Shown here one piece after another: positions 41,972 through 53,279 of a DNA stretch of 64,000 nt. The DNA comes from DASXIF01 sp036498145 (GTDB lineage Bacteria > Actinomycetota > Actinomycetes > Mycobacteriales > Jatrophihabitantaceae), in assembly GCA_963708625.1 (NCBI GenBank), contig CAVPSV010000004.1:1178001-1242000 (forward strand), in the 5' to 3' direction. Both the position numbers and the translations under genes were made by a program. The notes beneath the pieces were generated by a model that was given only the letters and a program-made list of their open reading frames with translations, did no database searches and was not told the DNA's origin. The first letter of the stretch is position 1, and each line of letters begins with the position of its first letter.

Positions 41972-43084
41972 TCACCAGGTGGCCGCGGCGCCGGCGTAAT
42001 TCCCGGCCAGTTCGGCAATCCCGGCCAGTTCGGCAGACCCAGGACCGGTGCGAACCTCACCGAGCACCCACGCCGGCACGCCCCGAGCGGCCAGTAGCGC
42101 CAGCGCGTCCGCCGCCGCCCCGCCCGGCAGAACCGCCACCATGCCCACGCCGAGGTTGAACGTGAGCTCCATCTCCGCCCGCGGCACGCCGCCGGTGCGG
42201 GCCACCAGGTCGAACACCGGCGCCGGTGCCCAGGTGGCGCGATCGACGTAGGCCGTCACCGATGCCGGCAGCACCCGGGCCAGGTTCGCGGCCAGGCCGC
42301 CGCCGGTGACGTGCGCGAACGCGTGCGCGCCGCACTCCGCGGCCAGCGCCAGGCAGTCCCGGGCATAGACCCGGGTCGGCGTCAGCAGTTCGTCGGCGAG
42401 CGCCCGCCCACCGAACTCCGGCCGGGACGCCGTCAGGTCGAGCCCGGCGCGCTCCAGCAGCACATGGCGCACCAGCGAGTAGCCGTTCGAGTGCAGCCCG
42501 GACGAACCGAGCGCGATCAGCACGTCGCCGGCACGCACACGATCCGGACCGAGCACCGCATCGGCGTTCACCACGCCCACGCCGGTGCCGGAGAGGTCGT
42601 ACTCGCCGGGCGACATCAGGCCCGGATGCTCCGCCGTCTCCCCGCCGACCAGCGCACAGCCGGCCTGCACGCACCCCTCGGCGATGCCCGCGACGATCGC
42701 GGCGATCTGCTCCGGCACCACCTTGCCGGTGGCGATGTAGTCGGTGAGAAACAGCGGCTCCGCACCCACCACGGCAAGATCGTCGACGACCATCGCCACC
42801 AGGTCGATGCCGATGGTGTCGTGCCGATCCACCGCCCGCGCGATCGCGATCTTCGTACCGACGCCGTCGGTGGAGCTGGCCAGCACCGGCTGCGGGTAGC
42901 GCTCCAGGTCGAGTGAGAACAGTCCGGCGAAACCGCCGAGTCCGCCGAGAACTCCCGGACGCGCAGTGCGCGCAACGTGCCGCTTCATCAGCTCGACGGC
43001 GTGGTCCCCGGCGACGATGTCGACCCCGGCGGCGGCGTAGGAGACCCCGCCGGCACCGGCCGCGGGGGAGTCCGGCGAGGTCAC
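41972..43084 (-). CDS. purM: phosphoribosylformylglycinamidine cyclo-ligase (AIR synthetase)
   Basis: 370 residues. Makes aminoimidazole ribonucleotide from FGAM with ATP. Family blocks are SYAAAGVDIVAGDHAVELMK, VLASSTDGVGTKIAIA, DTIGIDLVAMVVDD, LVGGETAEHPG and GLHSNGYSLVR. The GTG at 43084 overlaps the purF stop (GTGA), which sets the start; the frame continues far upstream inside purF but is not used there. Last gene of the purF-purM pair. Confidence 0.93.
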   Translation of the reverse strand: MTSPDSPAAGAGGVSYAAAGVDIVAGDHAVELMKRHVARTARPGVLGGLGGFAGLFSLDLERYPQPVLASSTDGVGTKIAIARAVDRHDTIGIDLVAMVVDDLAVVGAEPLFLTDYIATGKVVPEQIAAIVAGIAEGCVQAGCALVGGETAEHPGLMSPGEYDLSGTGVGVVNADAVLGPDRVRAGDVLIALGSSGLHSNGYSLVRHVLLERAGLDLTASRPEFGGRALADELLTPTRVYARDCLALAAECGAHAFAHVTGGGLAANLARVLPASVTAYVDRATWAPAPVFDLVARTGGVPRAEMELTFNLGVGMVAVLPGGAAADALALLAARGVPAWVLGEVRTGPGSAELAGIAELAGNYAGAAATW

Positions 43085-44649
43085 GGCCGAGACAGCGCGT
43101 CCTCGGCCGCCCACGACGCCTGCAACGGCTGCACGCTGTCGTGCTCGGCCGCACTGTCGGCGAGCTGTTCGGCGCGCTGTTCGGCGGCCACCGACTTGCC
43201 GATGCCCTCGAGGACGTGCTTGCCCACCACGTCCGGCAATGCGATCGGGTAGTTGCCGTCGAAGCACGCGGCGCACAACTGCTCGCGGGGCTGCTCGCTG
43301 GCGGCGACCAGCGCATCGAGGGCCAGGTAGCCGAGCGAGTCGGCGCCGATCGAGGCGCGGATGCCCTCGTCGTCGAGACCGCTCGCGATCAGCTCCGCCT
43401 TGGACGCGAAGTCGATGCCGTAGAAGCACGGCCACTTGACCGGGGGAGCGGAGATGCGAACGTGCACCTCCAGCGCGCCGGCTTCGCGCAACATCCGCAC
43501 CAACGCGCGCTGCGTGTTGCCGCGCACGATCGTGTCGTCGACGACCACCAGCCGCTTGCCGCGGATGACGTCGCGAAGCGGGTTCAGCTTGAGCCGGATG
43601 CCGAGCTGACGAATCGTTTGCGACGGCTGGATGAACGTGCGCCCGACGTAGGAGTTCTTCACCAGCCCGGTGCCGTAGGGGATACCGGACGCCTCGGCAT
43701 AACCGATCGCGGCCGGCGTGCCCGACTCGGGCACCGGGATCACCAGGTCGGCGTCGACGGGATGCTGAAGCGCGAGCCGACGGCCCATCTCCACCCGTGC
43801 CGAGTGCACGCTCCGATGCGCGATGGTGGTGTCCGGCCGGGCCAGGTAGACGTACTCGAACAGGCAGCCCTTGGGATCGGCCGGTGCGAAGCGCTGTGTG
43901 CGCAGTCCGTCGGCGTCGATTGCCACCAACTCGCCGGGCTCGATCTCGCGCACCACGCTGGCGCCGACGATGTCCAGGGCCGCCGTCTCCGAGGTGATCA
44001 CCCAGCCACGCTCGAGCCGGCCGAGGACCAACGGCCGCACACCCTGCGGATCGCGGGCTGCGTAGAGCGTGTGCTCGTCCATGAACACCAGCGAGTAGGC
44101 GCCACGCAGCCGGGGCAGCACCTCCACCGCCGCCTGCTCCACCGAGACATCCGGTCGTGCCGCCAGCAGCGCGGTGAGCAGCTCGGAGTCCGTGGTCGCA
44201 CCGATCGCCGAGGTGATGCCCGCCGCAGCTACCTCGGCCGCGAGTTCGGCCGTGTTCACCAGGTTCCCGTTGTGCCCGAGCGCCAAGCCGGTGCCCGCGG
44301 TGGTGGTGCGGAAACTCGGCTGCGCGTTCTCCCACGTCGTCGAGCCGGTGGTCGAGTAGCGGGTGTGCCCGACCGCGAGGTGGCCCTGCAAGGTGGCCAG
44401 CGTCGCCTCGTCGAACACCTGCGACACCAGGCCGAGATCCTTGTAGACCAGCAACGAAGAACCGTCGCTCACGGCGATGCCCGCCGCTTCCTGACCACGG
44501 TGCTGCAAGGCGTACAGCCCGAAGTAGGTGAGCTTGGCTACCTGCTCGCCGGGCGCCCACACGCCGAAGACTCCGCAGGCGTCCTGCGGGCCTTTTTCAC
44601 CGGGGAGGAGTTCGTGGCTGAGCTTGCCGTCGCCGCGGGAGGCTGCCAC
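43081..44649 (-). CDS. purF: amidophosphoribosyltransferase
   Basis: 522 residues; first committed step of purine synthesis, PRPP plus glutamine to phosphoribosylamine. A short propeptide precedes DACGVFGVW, so Cys25 is the expected N-terminal nucleophile after processing. LYALQHRGQEAAG and GHNGNLVNT belong to the glutaminase domain; the PRPP site is VVVDDTIVRGNT. Cysteines in PCFYGIDF and LCAACFDG fit the Fe-S ligands of the Bacillus-type enzyme. GTG start at 44649. A long hairpin lies just upstream. Confidence 0.93.
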   Translation of the reverse strand: MAASRGDGKLSHELLPGEKGPQDACGVFGVWAPGEQVAKLTYFGLYALQHRGQEAAGIAVSDGSSLLVYKDLGLVSQVFDEATLATLQGHLAVGHTRYSTTGSTTWENAQPSFRTTTAGTGLALGHNGNLVNTAELAAEVAAAGITSAIGATTDSELLTALLAARPDVSVEQAAVEVLPRLRGAYSLVFMDEHTLYAARDPQGVRPLVLGRLERGWVITSETAALDIVGASVVREIEPGELVAIDADGLRTQRFAPADPKGCLFEYVYLARPDTTIAHRSVHSARVEMGRRLALQHPVDADLVIPVPESGTPAAIGYAEASGIPYGTGLVKNSYVGRTFIQPSQTIRQLGIRLKLNPLRDVIRGKRLVVVDDTIVRGNTQRALVRMLREAGALEVHVRISAPPVKWPCFYGIDFASKAELIASGLDDEGIRASIGADSLGYLALDALVAASEQPREQLCAACFDGNYPIALPDVVGKHVLEGIGKSVAAEQRAEQLADSAAEHDSVQPLQASWAAEDALSRP

Positions 44650-44670
44650 ACCACGAGTGTACCGGGGTCA

Positions 44671-44732
44671 ACTACTGGATCGTGATACGCACGCCGCGCT
44701 ATAGCCGCGTCTCTGCCTCACGATCCAGTAGT
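44671..44732. promoter_or_regulatory. 15-bp perfect inverted repeat between the SCP gene and purF
   Basis: ACTACTGGATCGTGA pairs exactly with TCACGATCCAGTAGT around a 32-base loop. It starts 22 bases before the purF start on the minus strand and ends 8 bases after the upstream gene's stop, so it may terminate that gene or act in the purF leader. Confidence 0.55.
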
Positions 44733-44740
44733 GGATCGGG

Positions 44741-45516
44741 TCAGGACAGCACCGGCAGGTAGGGCGCGAGGTCGGCGCGGCTGCCACTGGCGCGCACCGC
44801 ACCGGATGCGACCGTGTCGGCGAACGGCGTGCGCCCGGTGGCGACGCGCAGCCAGGTGATCGGGTCGGTCTCGACCACGTTCGGCGGCGTGCCGCGCGTG
44901 TGCCGAGGCCCGGCCACCGCCTGTACCGCGATCAGCGGCGGCACCCGCAGCTCCACCGAGCGACCGGGCGCCTGCGCAGCGAAGATCTCCACCAGCGTCC
45001 GCACCGCGGTCGCCAGCGCCGCCGCCTCGATCGGGATCGGCGCCACCTCGGGCACGGATCGGTTCAGGTCGTCGCAGTGCACCACCACGTCGACGACGCG
45101 GGTGCGTACCCAGTCGAGCGCGCCGATCGGGCCGCGGCCACCGACGACCGTGCGCGCCGGCCCGAGCTCGGCCGGCAGTGCATCGACGGCAGCGTGCAAC
45201 GCCGCCACCAGCTCGTCCGCGCTGCGCCCGTGCGCCGTCTGTGCTGTCGAGGCCGCGATCTGCGCCACGTCGCGGCGATAGCGCTGCACGTACTGCGCCG
45301 CCGGCGTCGCCGGCTCATCGGTCGACTGGCCCAACCCGCGGGTAGCACCCGAATAGACGAGCACAAGATGAGCGAGCAACTGCCGCACGTCCCACTCCGG
45401 CAGCACCGTTGCCCGCGCGAAGCTCTCGCCGGGCAGCGCGGCGAACCAGGCCACCAGCTGCTCACCCTGGGCGCGCAGTTCGGCCAGTGCCGCGTGGGCG
45501 GCAGGGCCCCGCGAAC

Positions 45517-45520
<4 letters not shown>
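44741..45520 (-). CDS. mycothiol maleylpyruvate isomerase/sterol-carrier family protein
   Basis: 259 residues. The N-terminal half (LAELRAQGEQLVAWFAAL, LPEWDVRQLLAHLVLVY, TRVVDVVVHCDDL) has the DinB-like layout with His residues typical of mycothiol-dependent isomerases; the C-terminal part resembles a small SCP-like domain (ITWLRVATGRTPFADTV). Its substrate is unknown. The GTG start overlaps the purL stop (GTGA), and the gene's place between purL and purF is commonly conserved in actinobacteria. It may have no direct role in purines. Confidence 0.75.
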
Positions 45521-47847
<2,327 letters not shown>

Positions 47848-47852
47848 GTCGC

Positions 47853-48542
47853 TCACGCGGACGCTTCGCTGACGGCAAGTTCGCCGAGCACGGAGCGGAA
47901 GAAGCCCAGGCCGTCCACGCCCGAACCGGTGAGCGCGTCCACGGCGTGTTCCGGGTGTGGCATCAGCCCGACCACGTTGCCGGCCTCGTTGCACACGCCG
48001 GCGATGTCGCGATAACTGCCGTTCGGGTTGCCGTCGAGGTAGCGCGCGACGACTCGGCCGTCCGCTTCCAGCTGGTCCAGGGTGCGGGCGTCGGCGACGT
48101 AGCCGCCTTCACCGTTCTTGAGCGGGATCACGACCTGCTGGCCGGCGGTGTAGTGGTGCGTCCAGCGGCTGGACGCGTTCTCGATTCGCAGCCGCTGTTC
48201 GACGCAGACGAACCTGCGCCGGTCGTTGCGGATGAGCGCACCCGGTAGCAGATGCGACTCGCACAGAACCTGAAAGCCGTTGCAGATACCGAGCACCGGC
48301 ATGCCGTCGCGCGCCGCGTCGATGATCGAGTTCATCACCTCGGCGAAGCGCGCGATCGCGCCGCAGCGCAGGTAGTCACCGTAGGAGAACCCGCCCGGCA
48401 GGATGACGGCGTCGACGCCGTGCAGATCGGCATCGGCGTGCCACAGGGCCACCGACTCCCCGCCGGCGATGCGCACCGCGCGGGCCGCGTCGCGATCGTC
48501 GAGACTGCCGGGGAACGTCACGACTCCGACCCGGGCTGGCAC
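47853..48542 (-). CDS. purQ: phosphoribosylformylglycinamidine synthase, glutaminase subunit
   Basis: 229 residues, class I glutamine amidotransferase that feeds ammonia to PurL. The triad is complete: Cys87 (GICNGFQVL), His196 and Glu198 (PHPEHAVD). The N-terminal VGVVTFPGSLDDRDAARAV and ILPGGFSYGDYLRCGAI are typical. Followed directly by purL. Confidence 0.95.
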   Translation of the reverse strand: MPARVGVVTFPGSLDDRDAARAVRIAGGESVALWHADADLHGVDAVILPGGFSYGDYLRCGAIARFAEVMNSIIDAARDGMPVLGICNGFQVLCESHLLPGALIRNDRRRFVCVEQRLRIENASSRWTHHYTAGQQVVIPLKNGEGGYVADARTLDQLEADGRVVARYLDGNPNGSYRDIAGVCNEAGNVVGLMPHPEHAVDALTGSGVDGLGFFRSVLGELAVSEASA

Positions 48543-48660
48543 CCGTCCAGGGTACCGACGCGCAACGGCGGACCCGGTGACCGAAGCGCGTTACCGGTCA
48601 GTACGTACCGCGACCGTCCCAGGCGCCGGCTCGGTCCGGGTCACCCTCGGCCAGATGCGG

Positions 48661-48894
48661 TCAGTCGCGGCGGACGGTGAAGTTCTCAATCACGGGGTTG
48701 GCCAGCAGCGTGTCCGCGACCTTGGCGATGGCCTCGTCGTCGACGCTGTCGTCGACGATCAGCTCGAAGTGCTTGCCCTGCCGCACGTCGCTGACGCCGT
48801 GCACGCCCAGCCGCCGCAGCGCACCGACGATCGCCTGTCCCTGCGGATCGAGGATCTCCGGCTTGAGGACGACGTCGACGACGACACGAGGCAC
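48661..48894 (-). CDS. purS: phosphoribosylformylglycinamidine synthase, PurS subunit
   Basis: 77 residues: VVVDVVLKPEILDPQGQAIV and the C-terminal NPVIENFTVRRD are typical. PurS bridges PurL and PurQ. It lies 118 bases upstream of purQ on the same strand, so one transcript is likely. A nested palindrome separates it from the aldehyde dehydrogenase gene. Confidence 0.94.
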   Translation of the reverse strand: MPRVVVDVVLKPEILDPQGQAIVGALRRLGVHGVSDVRQGKHFELIVDDSVDDEAIAKVADTLLANPVIENFTVRRD

Positions 48895-48924
48895 TCCGCC
48901 AGCCTAACCGGCCGACCCTCCCGC

Positions 48925-48971
48925 ACGTGGGGAGCATTCTGCCCGGAATCCGGGAACAAACCTCCCCACGT
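48925..48971. repeat. nested palindromic intergenic element, copy 2
   Basis: ACGTGGGGAG and CTCCCCACGT arms enclose TGCCCGGAATCCGGGAACAA. It matches the 36770-36817 element at nearly all positions. It lies between the ALDH stop (48977) and the purS start, so here it sits within a same-strand gap, consistent with a terminator for the ALDH gene. Confidence 0.75.
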
Positions 48972-48976
48972 CAGCG

Positions 48977-50683
48977 TCAGCGGAGGCCGACGCGGCGCAA
49001 CAGCTTCAGCGACCGCGTCATCAGCGCCGCGAACCTCTCCTGACTCATCCGGCCGGGCGGGGCGAGGTTGACCAGGCGCTGGCGGGCCACCGTCTGCGCC
49101 TCGGTGTACTTCAGCAGGCCCTCGGCGCCGTGTCGCCGGCCGAGTCCGGACTCACCCATGCCACCCATCGGGGAGTCGATGCTGCCCCACGCCGCGCCGT
49201 ATCCCTCGTTGATGTTCACGGTGCCCGCGTGCAGCGCCGCGCCCACCTCGCGCCCGCGCCGGACACTCTTGGTCCACACGCTCGCGTTGAGGCCGTAGGC
49301 GCTCTGGTTGGCGCGTCCGATCGCGTCCTCGACGTCACCGAACCGGTAGATCGACACGAGGGGTCCGAACGTCTCCTCGCCGAAGCACGTCGCCGCATCC
49401 GTCACGCCGGTGAGCACCGTCGGCTCGAAGAACAGCGGGCCGAGATCCGGCCTGGCGTTGCCGCCGGCCAGCACGGTCGCGCCGTTCGCGACCGCGTCCT
49501 GGACGTGTGCGGTGACGGTCTCGAGTTGCGGCGGCGACGTCAGCGAACCCATGTCGTAGCTGAAGTCGTACCCGGCGCCGAGTTTCATCGCGCGCACCGC
49601 CTCGACGAAACGCGGCACGAACCGGTCGTAGATCCCGTCCTGCACATACATCCGCTCGATGGAGATGCACAGCTGGCCGGAGGAGGAGAAGCACGCGCGG
49701 ACCGCCCCCTCCACCACGCGGTCCAGGTCGGCGTCGTCCAAGACGATCATGGCGTTCTTGCCACCCAGTTCCAGCGAGCAGCCGATCAGGCGGGCGCCGG
49801 CCTGCTCGGCGATGCGCTTCCCACTCGCGGTGGAACCGGTGAACATCATGTAATCGCCCGAGTCCATCAGCACCGAACCGATCGTGGAGCCGCGGCCCAG
49901 CACCATCTGCCACACGTCGGCCGGCAGCCCCGCCTCGCGGGCGAGCGAGAGCGCCCACAGCGCGGTGAGCGCGGTCTGGTTGTCCGGCTTCTGCACCACC
50001 GCGTTGCCCGCGATCAGCGCCGGGATCGAGTCGCCGGCGCCGAGCGCGAGCGGGTAGTTCCACGGGCTGACGATCGCCACCACGCCTTTCGGCTGATGCA
50101 GTTCACGCGTCGACGTGAGCACCGGGAACAGGCCCTTGCGATGCCGCGGCCGCAGCAAGGCGCGTGCGGCACGTGCGTAGTAGCGGGCCGTGTTCGCGAT
50201 ATCGGCGACCTCGAGGAACGCGTCGGTGCGTGCCTTGCCGTTCTCGGCCTGGATGATGTCCATCACCTCGGCCTGGCGTGCCAGCAACAGGTCATGCATG
50301 CGCAGGAAGACGCGGGCGCGTTCGCGGACCGGCCGCGCCGCCCACGCTCGCTGGGCCGCACGCGCGCGGTCGAAGGCAGCCTGCACGTCCTCGGCGCTGC
50401 ACTGGGGCAGCTCGGCGAGCGTCTCGCCGGTGTACGGCGCGGCGACCGGGACCGTCTGCCCGGAGCTACACCGCACCTGCTCGATCAGCCGGGTCGCACC
50501 ACCTTCGCGCAGCACCGCCGGCAGGCCGATCGGCGCGGCGTTCGTGCCGGGCCGGGGTGGCGCGGCGGCGCCGGGTGTGATTGTGGCGGAGACATCGGCG
50601 GTGTCTGTGGCCGCGTTGGTGGCGGGGGTGGCGGTGTCCGCCGCGTTGGTGCCGGTGTTGGTGTCGCGCGCTGTTGCCGTCAT
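48977..50683 (-). CDS. aldehyde dehydrogenase, succinate-semialdehyde type
   Basis: 568 residues. Active-site Glu305 (LELGGKN) and Cys339 (SGQLCISIER) are present, with SPWNYPLALGAGDSIPALIAGN, FTGSTASGK and GEETFGPLVSIYRF. The sequence resembles the GabD2-like NAD(P) succinate-semialdehyde dehydrogenases of actinobacteria. The first 50 residues are a Thr/Ala/Asn low-complexity leader (TNTGTNAADTATPATNAATD) not needed for the fold; GGAGG before ATG 50683 supports this start all the same. Gene lies between purC and purS but is probably its own unit. Confidence 0.87.
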   Translation of the reverse strand: MTATARDTNTGTNAADTATPATNAATDTADVSATITPGAAAPPRPGTNAAPIGLPAVLREGGATRLIEQVRCSSGQTVPVAAPYTGETLAELPQCSAEDVQAAFDRARAAQRAWAARPVRERARVFLRMHDLLLARQAEVMDIIQAENGKARTDAFLEVADIANTARYYARAARALLRPRHRKGLFPVLTSTRELHQPKGVVAIVSPWNYPLALGAGDSIPALIAGNAVVQKPDNQTALTALWALSLAREAGLPADVWQMVLGRGSTIGSVLMDSGDYMMFTGSTASGKRIAEQAGARLIGCSLELGGKNAMIVLDDADLDRVVEGAVRACFSSSGQLCISIERMYVQDGIYDRFVPRFVEAVRAMKLGAGYDFSYDMGSLTSPPQLETVTAHVQDAVANGATVLAGGNARPDLGPLFFEPTVLTGVTDAATCFGEETFGPLVSIYRFGDVEDAIGRANQSAYGLNASVWTKSVRRGREVGAALHAGTVNINEGYGAAWGSIDSPMGGMGESGLGRRHGAEGLLKYTEAQTVARQRLVNLAPPGRMSQERFAALMTRSLKLLRRVGLR

Positions 50684-50794
50684 GCCTCCATCATGGGCTA
50701 CCGGCCGGTAACTGCGTGTAAAACCCTGACCGCCGCAACCATCCGTGATCAACAGACCGGTCGTACTGCGATGATGACGACCCTGGTCTGTCGA

Positions 50795-51685
50795 TCAGGC
50801 GGCAAAGGCGAGCCCGGTCAGACGCTCGTACGCCTCGACGTACCGTGCCCGGGTCGCGGTGACGACGTCGTCCGGCAAGGGTGGCGGCGGCTCGTCCCGA
50901 TCGCGGTCCCAGCCGGCCGCCGGGGACAACAGCCAATCGCGCACGTACTGCTTGTCGAAGCTCGGCTGCGACCGGCCCGGTCGCCAGGAATCAGCCGGCC
51001 AGAACCTGGACGAGTCCGGGGTGAGCACCTCGTCGCCGAGCACGAGTTCGCCGGTGCGCGGATCGGTGCCGAACTCGAGTTTCGTGTCCGCGAGCAGGAT
51101 CCCCCGATCGCGGGCGATGTCCCGGCCGCGTGCGTAGATGGCCAGCGTGAGTTCACGCACCTGCGCCGCTGTGCCCGCACCGATCGCCCGCACCGCGTCC
51201 TCGAAAGAGATGTTCTCGTCGTGCTCGCCGAGCGCGGCCTTGGTGGCCGGCGTGAAGATCGGTTCGGGCAGCTCGTCGCCATCCTGAAGTCCCGGTGGCA
51301 GCGCGATACCGCACACCGCGCCGGTCGATCGGTAGTCCAGCAATCCGGACCCGGTCAGGTACCCGCGGGCCACCGCCTCCACCGGAATCATCGCCAGTGG
51401 CCGGCACAGCAGCGCTCGGCCTCGCCATTGCGCGGGGATCGCCGGGGATTCAGCAGCGACGAGGTGGTTAGGCACCAGGTCGGCAAGCCGGTCGAACCAC
51501 CAGACGGTCATCGCGGTGAGGATGCGTCCCTTGTCCGGGATGCCTGGGCTGAGCACGTGGTCGAAGGCGGAGATCCGGTCGCTGGCGACCATCAGCAACT
51601 GACCGTCCGGCGTTCGGTACAGGTCGCGGACCTTGCCGCTGTGCACGTGGGTCAGGCCGTCGGGCGGGGTATCCGGCGAACTCAC
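50795..51685 (-). CDS. purC: phosphoribosylaminoimidazole-succinocarboxamide synthase (SAICAR synthetase)
   Basis: 296 residues. Joins CAIR and aspartate with ATP. Family blocks: HVHSGKVRDLYRTPDG, VASDRISAFDHVL, PDKGRILTAMTVWWFDRL, EAVARGYLTGSGL, LADTKLEFG and DEVLTPDSSRFWPAD. GTG 51685 with GGGAGG nine bases upstream is preferred to the longer frame from 51772. Other purine genes lie 2 kb downstream on the same strand. Confidence 0.93.
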   Translation of the reverse strand: MSSPDTPPDGLTHVHSGKVRDLYRTPDGQLLMVASDRISAFDHVLSPGIPDKGRILTAMTVWWFDRLADLVPNHLVAAESPAIPAQWRGRALLCRPLAMIPVEAVARGYLTGSGLLDYRSTGAVCGIALPPGLQDGDELPEPIFTPATKAALGEHDENISFEDAVRAIGAGTAAQVRELTLAIYARGRDIARDRGILLADTKLEFGTDPRTGELVLGDEVLTPDSSRFWPADSWRPGRSQPSFDKQYVRDWLLSPAAGWDRDRDEPPPPLPDDVVTATRARYVEAYERLTGLAFAA

Positions 51686-51848
51686 CGGCGCATCCTCCCA
51701 TCGGCGCCCCGGCGGCGGTGCGGCACCAGCGGCACGCGCGGTGGCGCGGCGGCGTGCACCCGCAATATCCACCCCCGGAAAGCACCGATCCCGCCCCCGG
51801 AGCCTCAGCGTCGACGGACGCGGGCTGAACGGAAGCGGGACCGGATCA

Positions 51849-51877
51849 GTTGCGGCTGCCAGGACTACAGCCGCAAC
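51849..51877 (-). terminator. hairpin after the small peptide gene
   Basis: GTTGCGGCTG pairs exactly with CAGCCGCAAC around a 9-base loop, 17 bases after the peptide gene's stop on the minus strand. Confidence 0.6.
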
Positions 51878-51894
51878 AGCTCATTGCGGTGCCG

Positions 51895-52050
51895 TCACCA
51901 CCAGAAATCGGCTGAGGTGACACTAACGACGGTAACGGGAGCCGCCGAGGACGATATCGCGGGCGATGCGTTGGCAGTAACGGCCCCGATCGAGCCGAGG
52001 CCGAGGACCAGCGCGAAGATCGCTACCAGTCGTCGCAACGAACGTGCCAC
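51895..52050 (-). CDS. 51-residue secreted peptide precursor
   Basis: GTG 52050 has AAAGGGG five bases upstream. The product is VARSLRRLVAIFALVLGL followed by a short stretch to TANA, a typical signal peptide with three arginines and cleavage likely after Ala28 or nearby; the remainder is about 23 residues, ends DFWW and lacks Cys and basic residues. A hairpin follows the gene. The divergent neighbour is a TrmB/LuxR-type regulator 154 bases away, an arrangement that suggests a secreted signal and its regulator. No family is recognised, so pheromone, bacteriocin-like or wall peptide roles remain open. Confidence 0.6.
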   Translation of the reverse strand: MARSLRRLVAIFALVLGLGSIGAVTANASPAISSSAAPVTVVSVTSADFWW

Positions 52051-52176
52051 AAAATACCCCTTTGTCGCAGTTCGGGACTCTTCAGCCCCGTTTGCGACCG
52101 GCCGCGCCCCACGGCCGATCCCCACCCTGTGCCTAGGATGCCAGTGGCACGGGGGTGCTTTTCAAACTCTGCAACT

Positions 52177-52190
52177 GGCAGCAAGCTGCC
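52177..52190. promoter_or_regulatory. palindrome in the divergent promoter region
   Basis: GGCAGC-AA-GCTGCC is a perfect inverted repeat 15 bases before the regulator's GTG, in the 154-base gap shared with the peptide gene. A candidate autoregulatory site. Confidence 0.35.
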
Positions 52191-52204
52191 TGGCACAAAG
52201 TACG

Positions 52205-53224
52205 GTGAACGTTGTGGGCGAAACCGGACAGCTTCACGATCTGGAAGTCGAGCTGTACCGCGCCCTGTTGCGCCAGCCGGGAGCCGCGCTCGCCGATGTG
52301 GCCGAGGGCCTCGGGCGTACCTCGGACGAATTGGATAAGCCACTAGGTGTGCTGACCGAATTCGGGCTGGCCCGGTACGACCGGGACACCGACGTGATCA
52401 TCACGGTCAGTCCGATGCTGGCGGAGGCAACCGTTCTCGGTGCCGAGGACCTCGAATTGGACGCCCGCCGCGCCTCGGTGGAAACCCGGCGCAACGCGAT
52501 CCGTTCGCTCGTGCCCGACTGGAACGACGCGTTCACCACAAACGTCCAGGACATGTCCGTCGACGTGGTTACCGACCAGGCCGCAATCTCCAATGTGTTG
52601 ATGCATTTCGCCGATCGATGCCAGAACGAATTGATGTCGGTGGCGCCCGGTCGCCTGCCGACCACCCGCATCGACGGCCGCACCCGGTTGGCGAATGTCT
52701 ACGCACTGCGCCGCGGCGTGCGCAGCCGCGCGCTCTACCAGCACACCGCGCTGCGTGACCGAGCAACGCGTTCCTACCTGCACGAGCTCGCCGACAACGG
52801 CGCGAAGATCCGCCTCGCGCCGTCAGTGCCTGGCCGCAGCCTGGTGTTCGACCGCGAGGTGGCGCTGCTGCCTATCCCCACCGAGGACGCGGGACGGCAC
52901 GGGCTGGCGGTAGTTCGCCAACCGAGCGTGGTGGCCTGGGTGATCGCGACCTTCGAGCAGTTGTGGACCGAGGCCGCACCGCTGGAAGAGGTGATCCATC
53001 ACGACCGCGACGAGGCCGAGCTGGATCAGACCCGTGCGGCGATCATCCGGCTGATGGCCGAGGGGGAGAAGGACGAAGCAATCTCGCGTCGGCTGTCGAT
53101 ATCGGTGCGGACGTGCCGTCGCCACATCGCCGACTACATGGCGCAGGTCGGTGCGTCCAGCCGCTTCCAGGCAGGTGTGATCGCATCCCGCGCCGGGCAC
53201 ACTGACGCGCCGACCGCGGGCTGA
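52205..53224 (+). CDS. TrmB-like/LuxR-type transcriptional regulator
   Basis: 339 residues. N-terminal winged helix: LHDLEVELYRALLRQPGAALADVAEGL then TSDELDKPLGVLTEFGLARYD. The central domain (LANVYALRRGVRSRALYQH, NGAKIRLAPSVPGRSLVFD) is typical of regulators with a phospholipase-D-like or ligand region. The LuxR helix-turn-helix is at the end (KDEAISRRLSISVRTCRRH), so it binds DNA at both ends potentially. Starts at GTG 52205 or 52214; the much longer frame upstream crosses other genes. It lies divergent to the secreted peptide gene and may sense it or its processed form. Confidence 0.75.
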   Translation: MNVVGETGQLHDLEVELYRALLRQPGAALADVAEGLGRTSDELDKPLGVLTEFGLARYDRDTDVIITVSPMLAEATVLGAEDLELDARRASVETRRNAIRSLVPDWNDAFTTNVQDMSVDVVTDQAAISNVLMHFADRCQNELMSVAPGRLPTTRIDGRTRLANVYALRRGVRSRALYQHTALRDRATRSYLHELADNGAKIRLAPSVPGRSLVFDREVALLPIPTEDAGRHGLAVVRQPSVVAWVIATFEQLWTEAAPLEEVIHHDRDEAELDQTRAAIIRLMAEGEKDEAISRRLSISVRTCRRHIADYMAQVGASSRFQAGVIASRAGHTDAPTAG

Positions 53225-53279
53225 CCAGGCGCAAGGCGCAACGAGTCACCTCGGTACCGTCGGACCGGAGGGGGTGGAC

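Noticed and set aside
42057..44560. Longer readings that fuse purM into purF
   Set aside because: They only continue the purM frame inside purF; the purF stop and GTGA overlap define two genes.
49130..53224. Plus-strand ORF of 4 kb that contains the LuxR-type regulator
   Set aside because: It crosses the antisense of the ALDH and purC genes; only the part from 52205 is credible.
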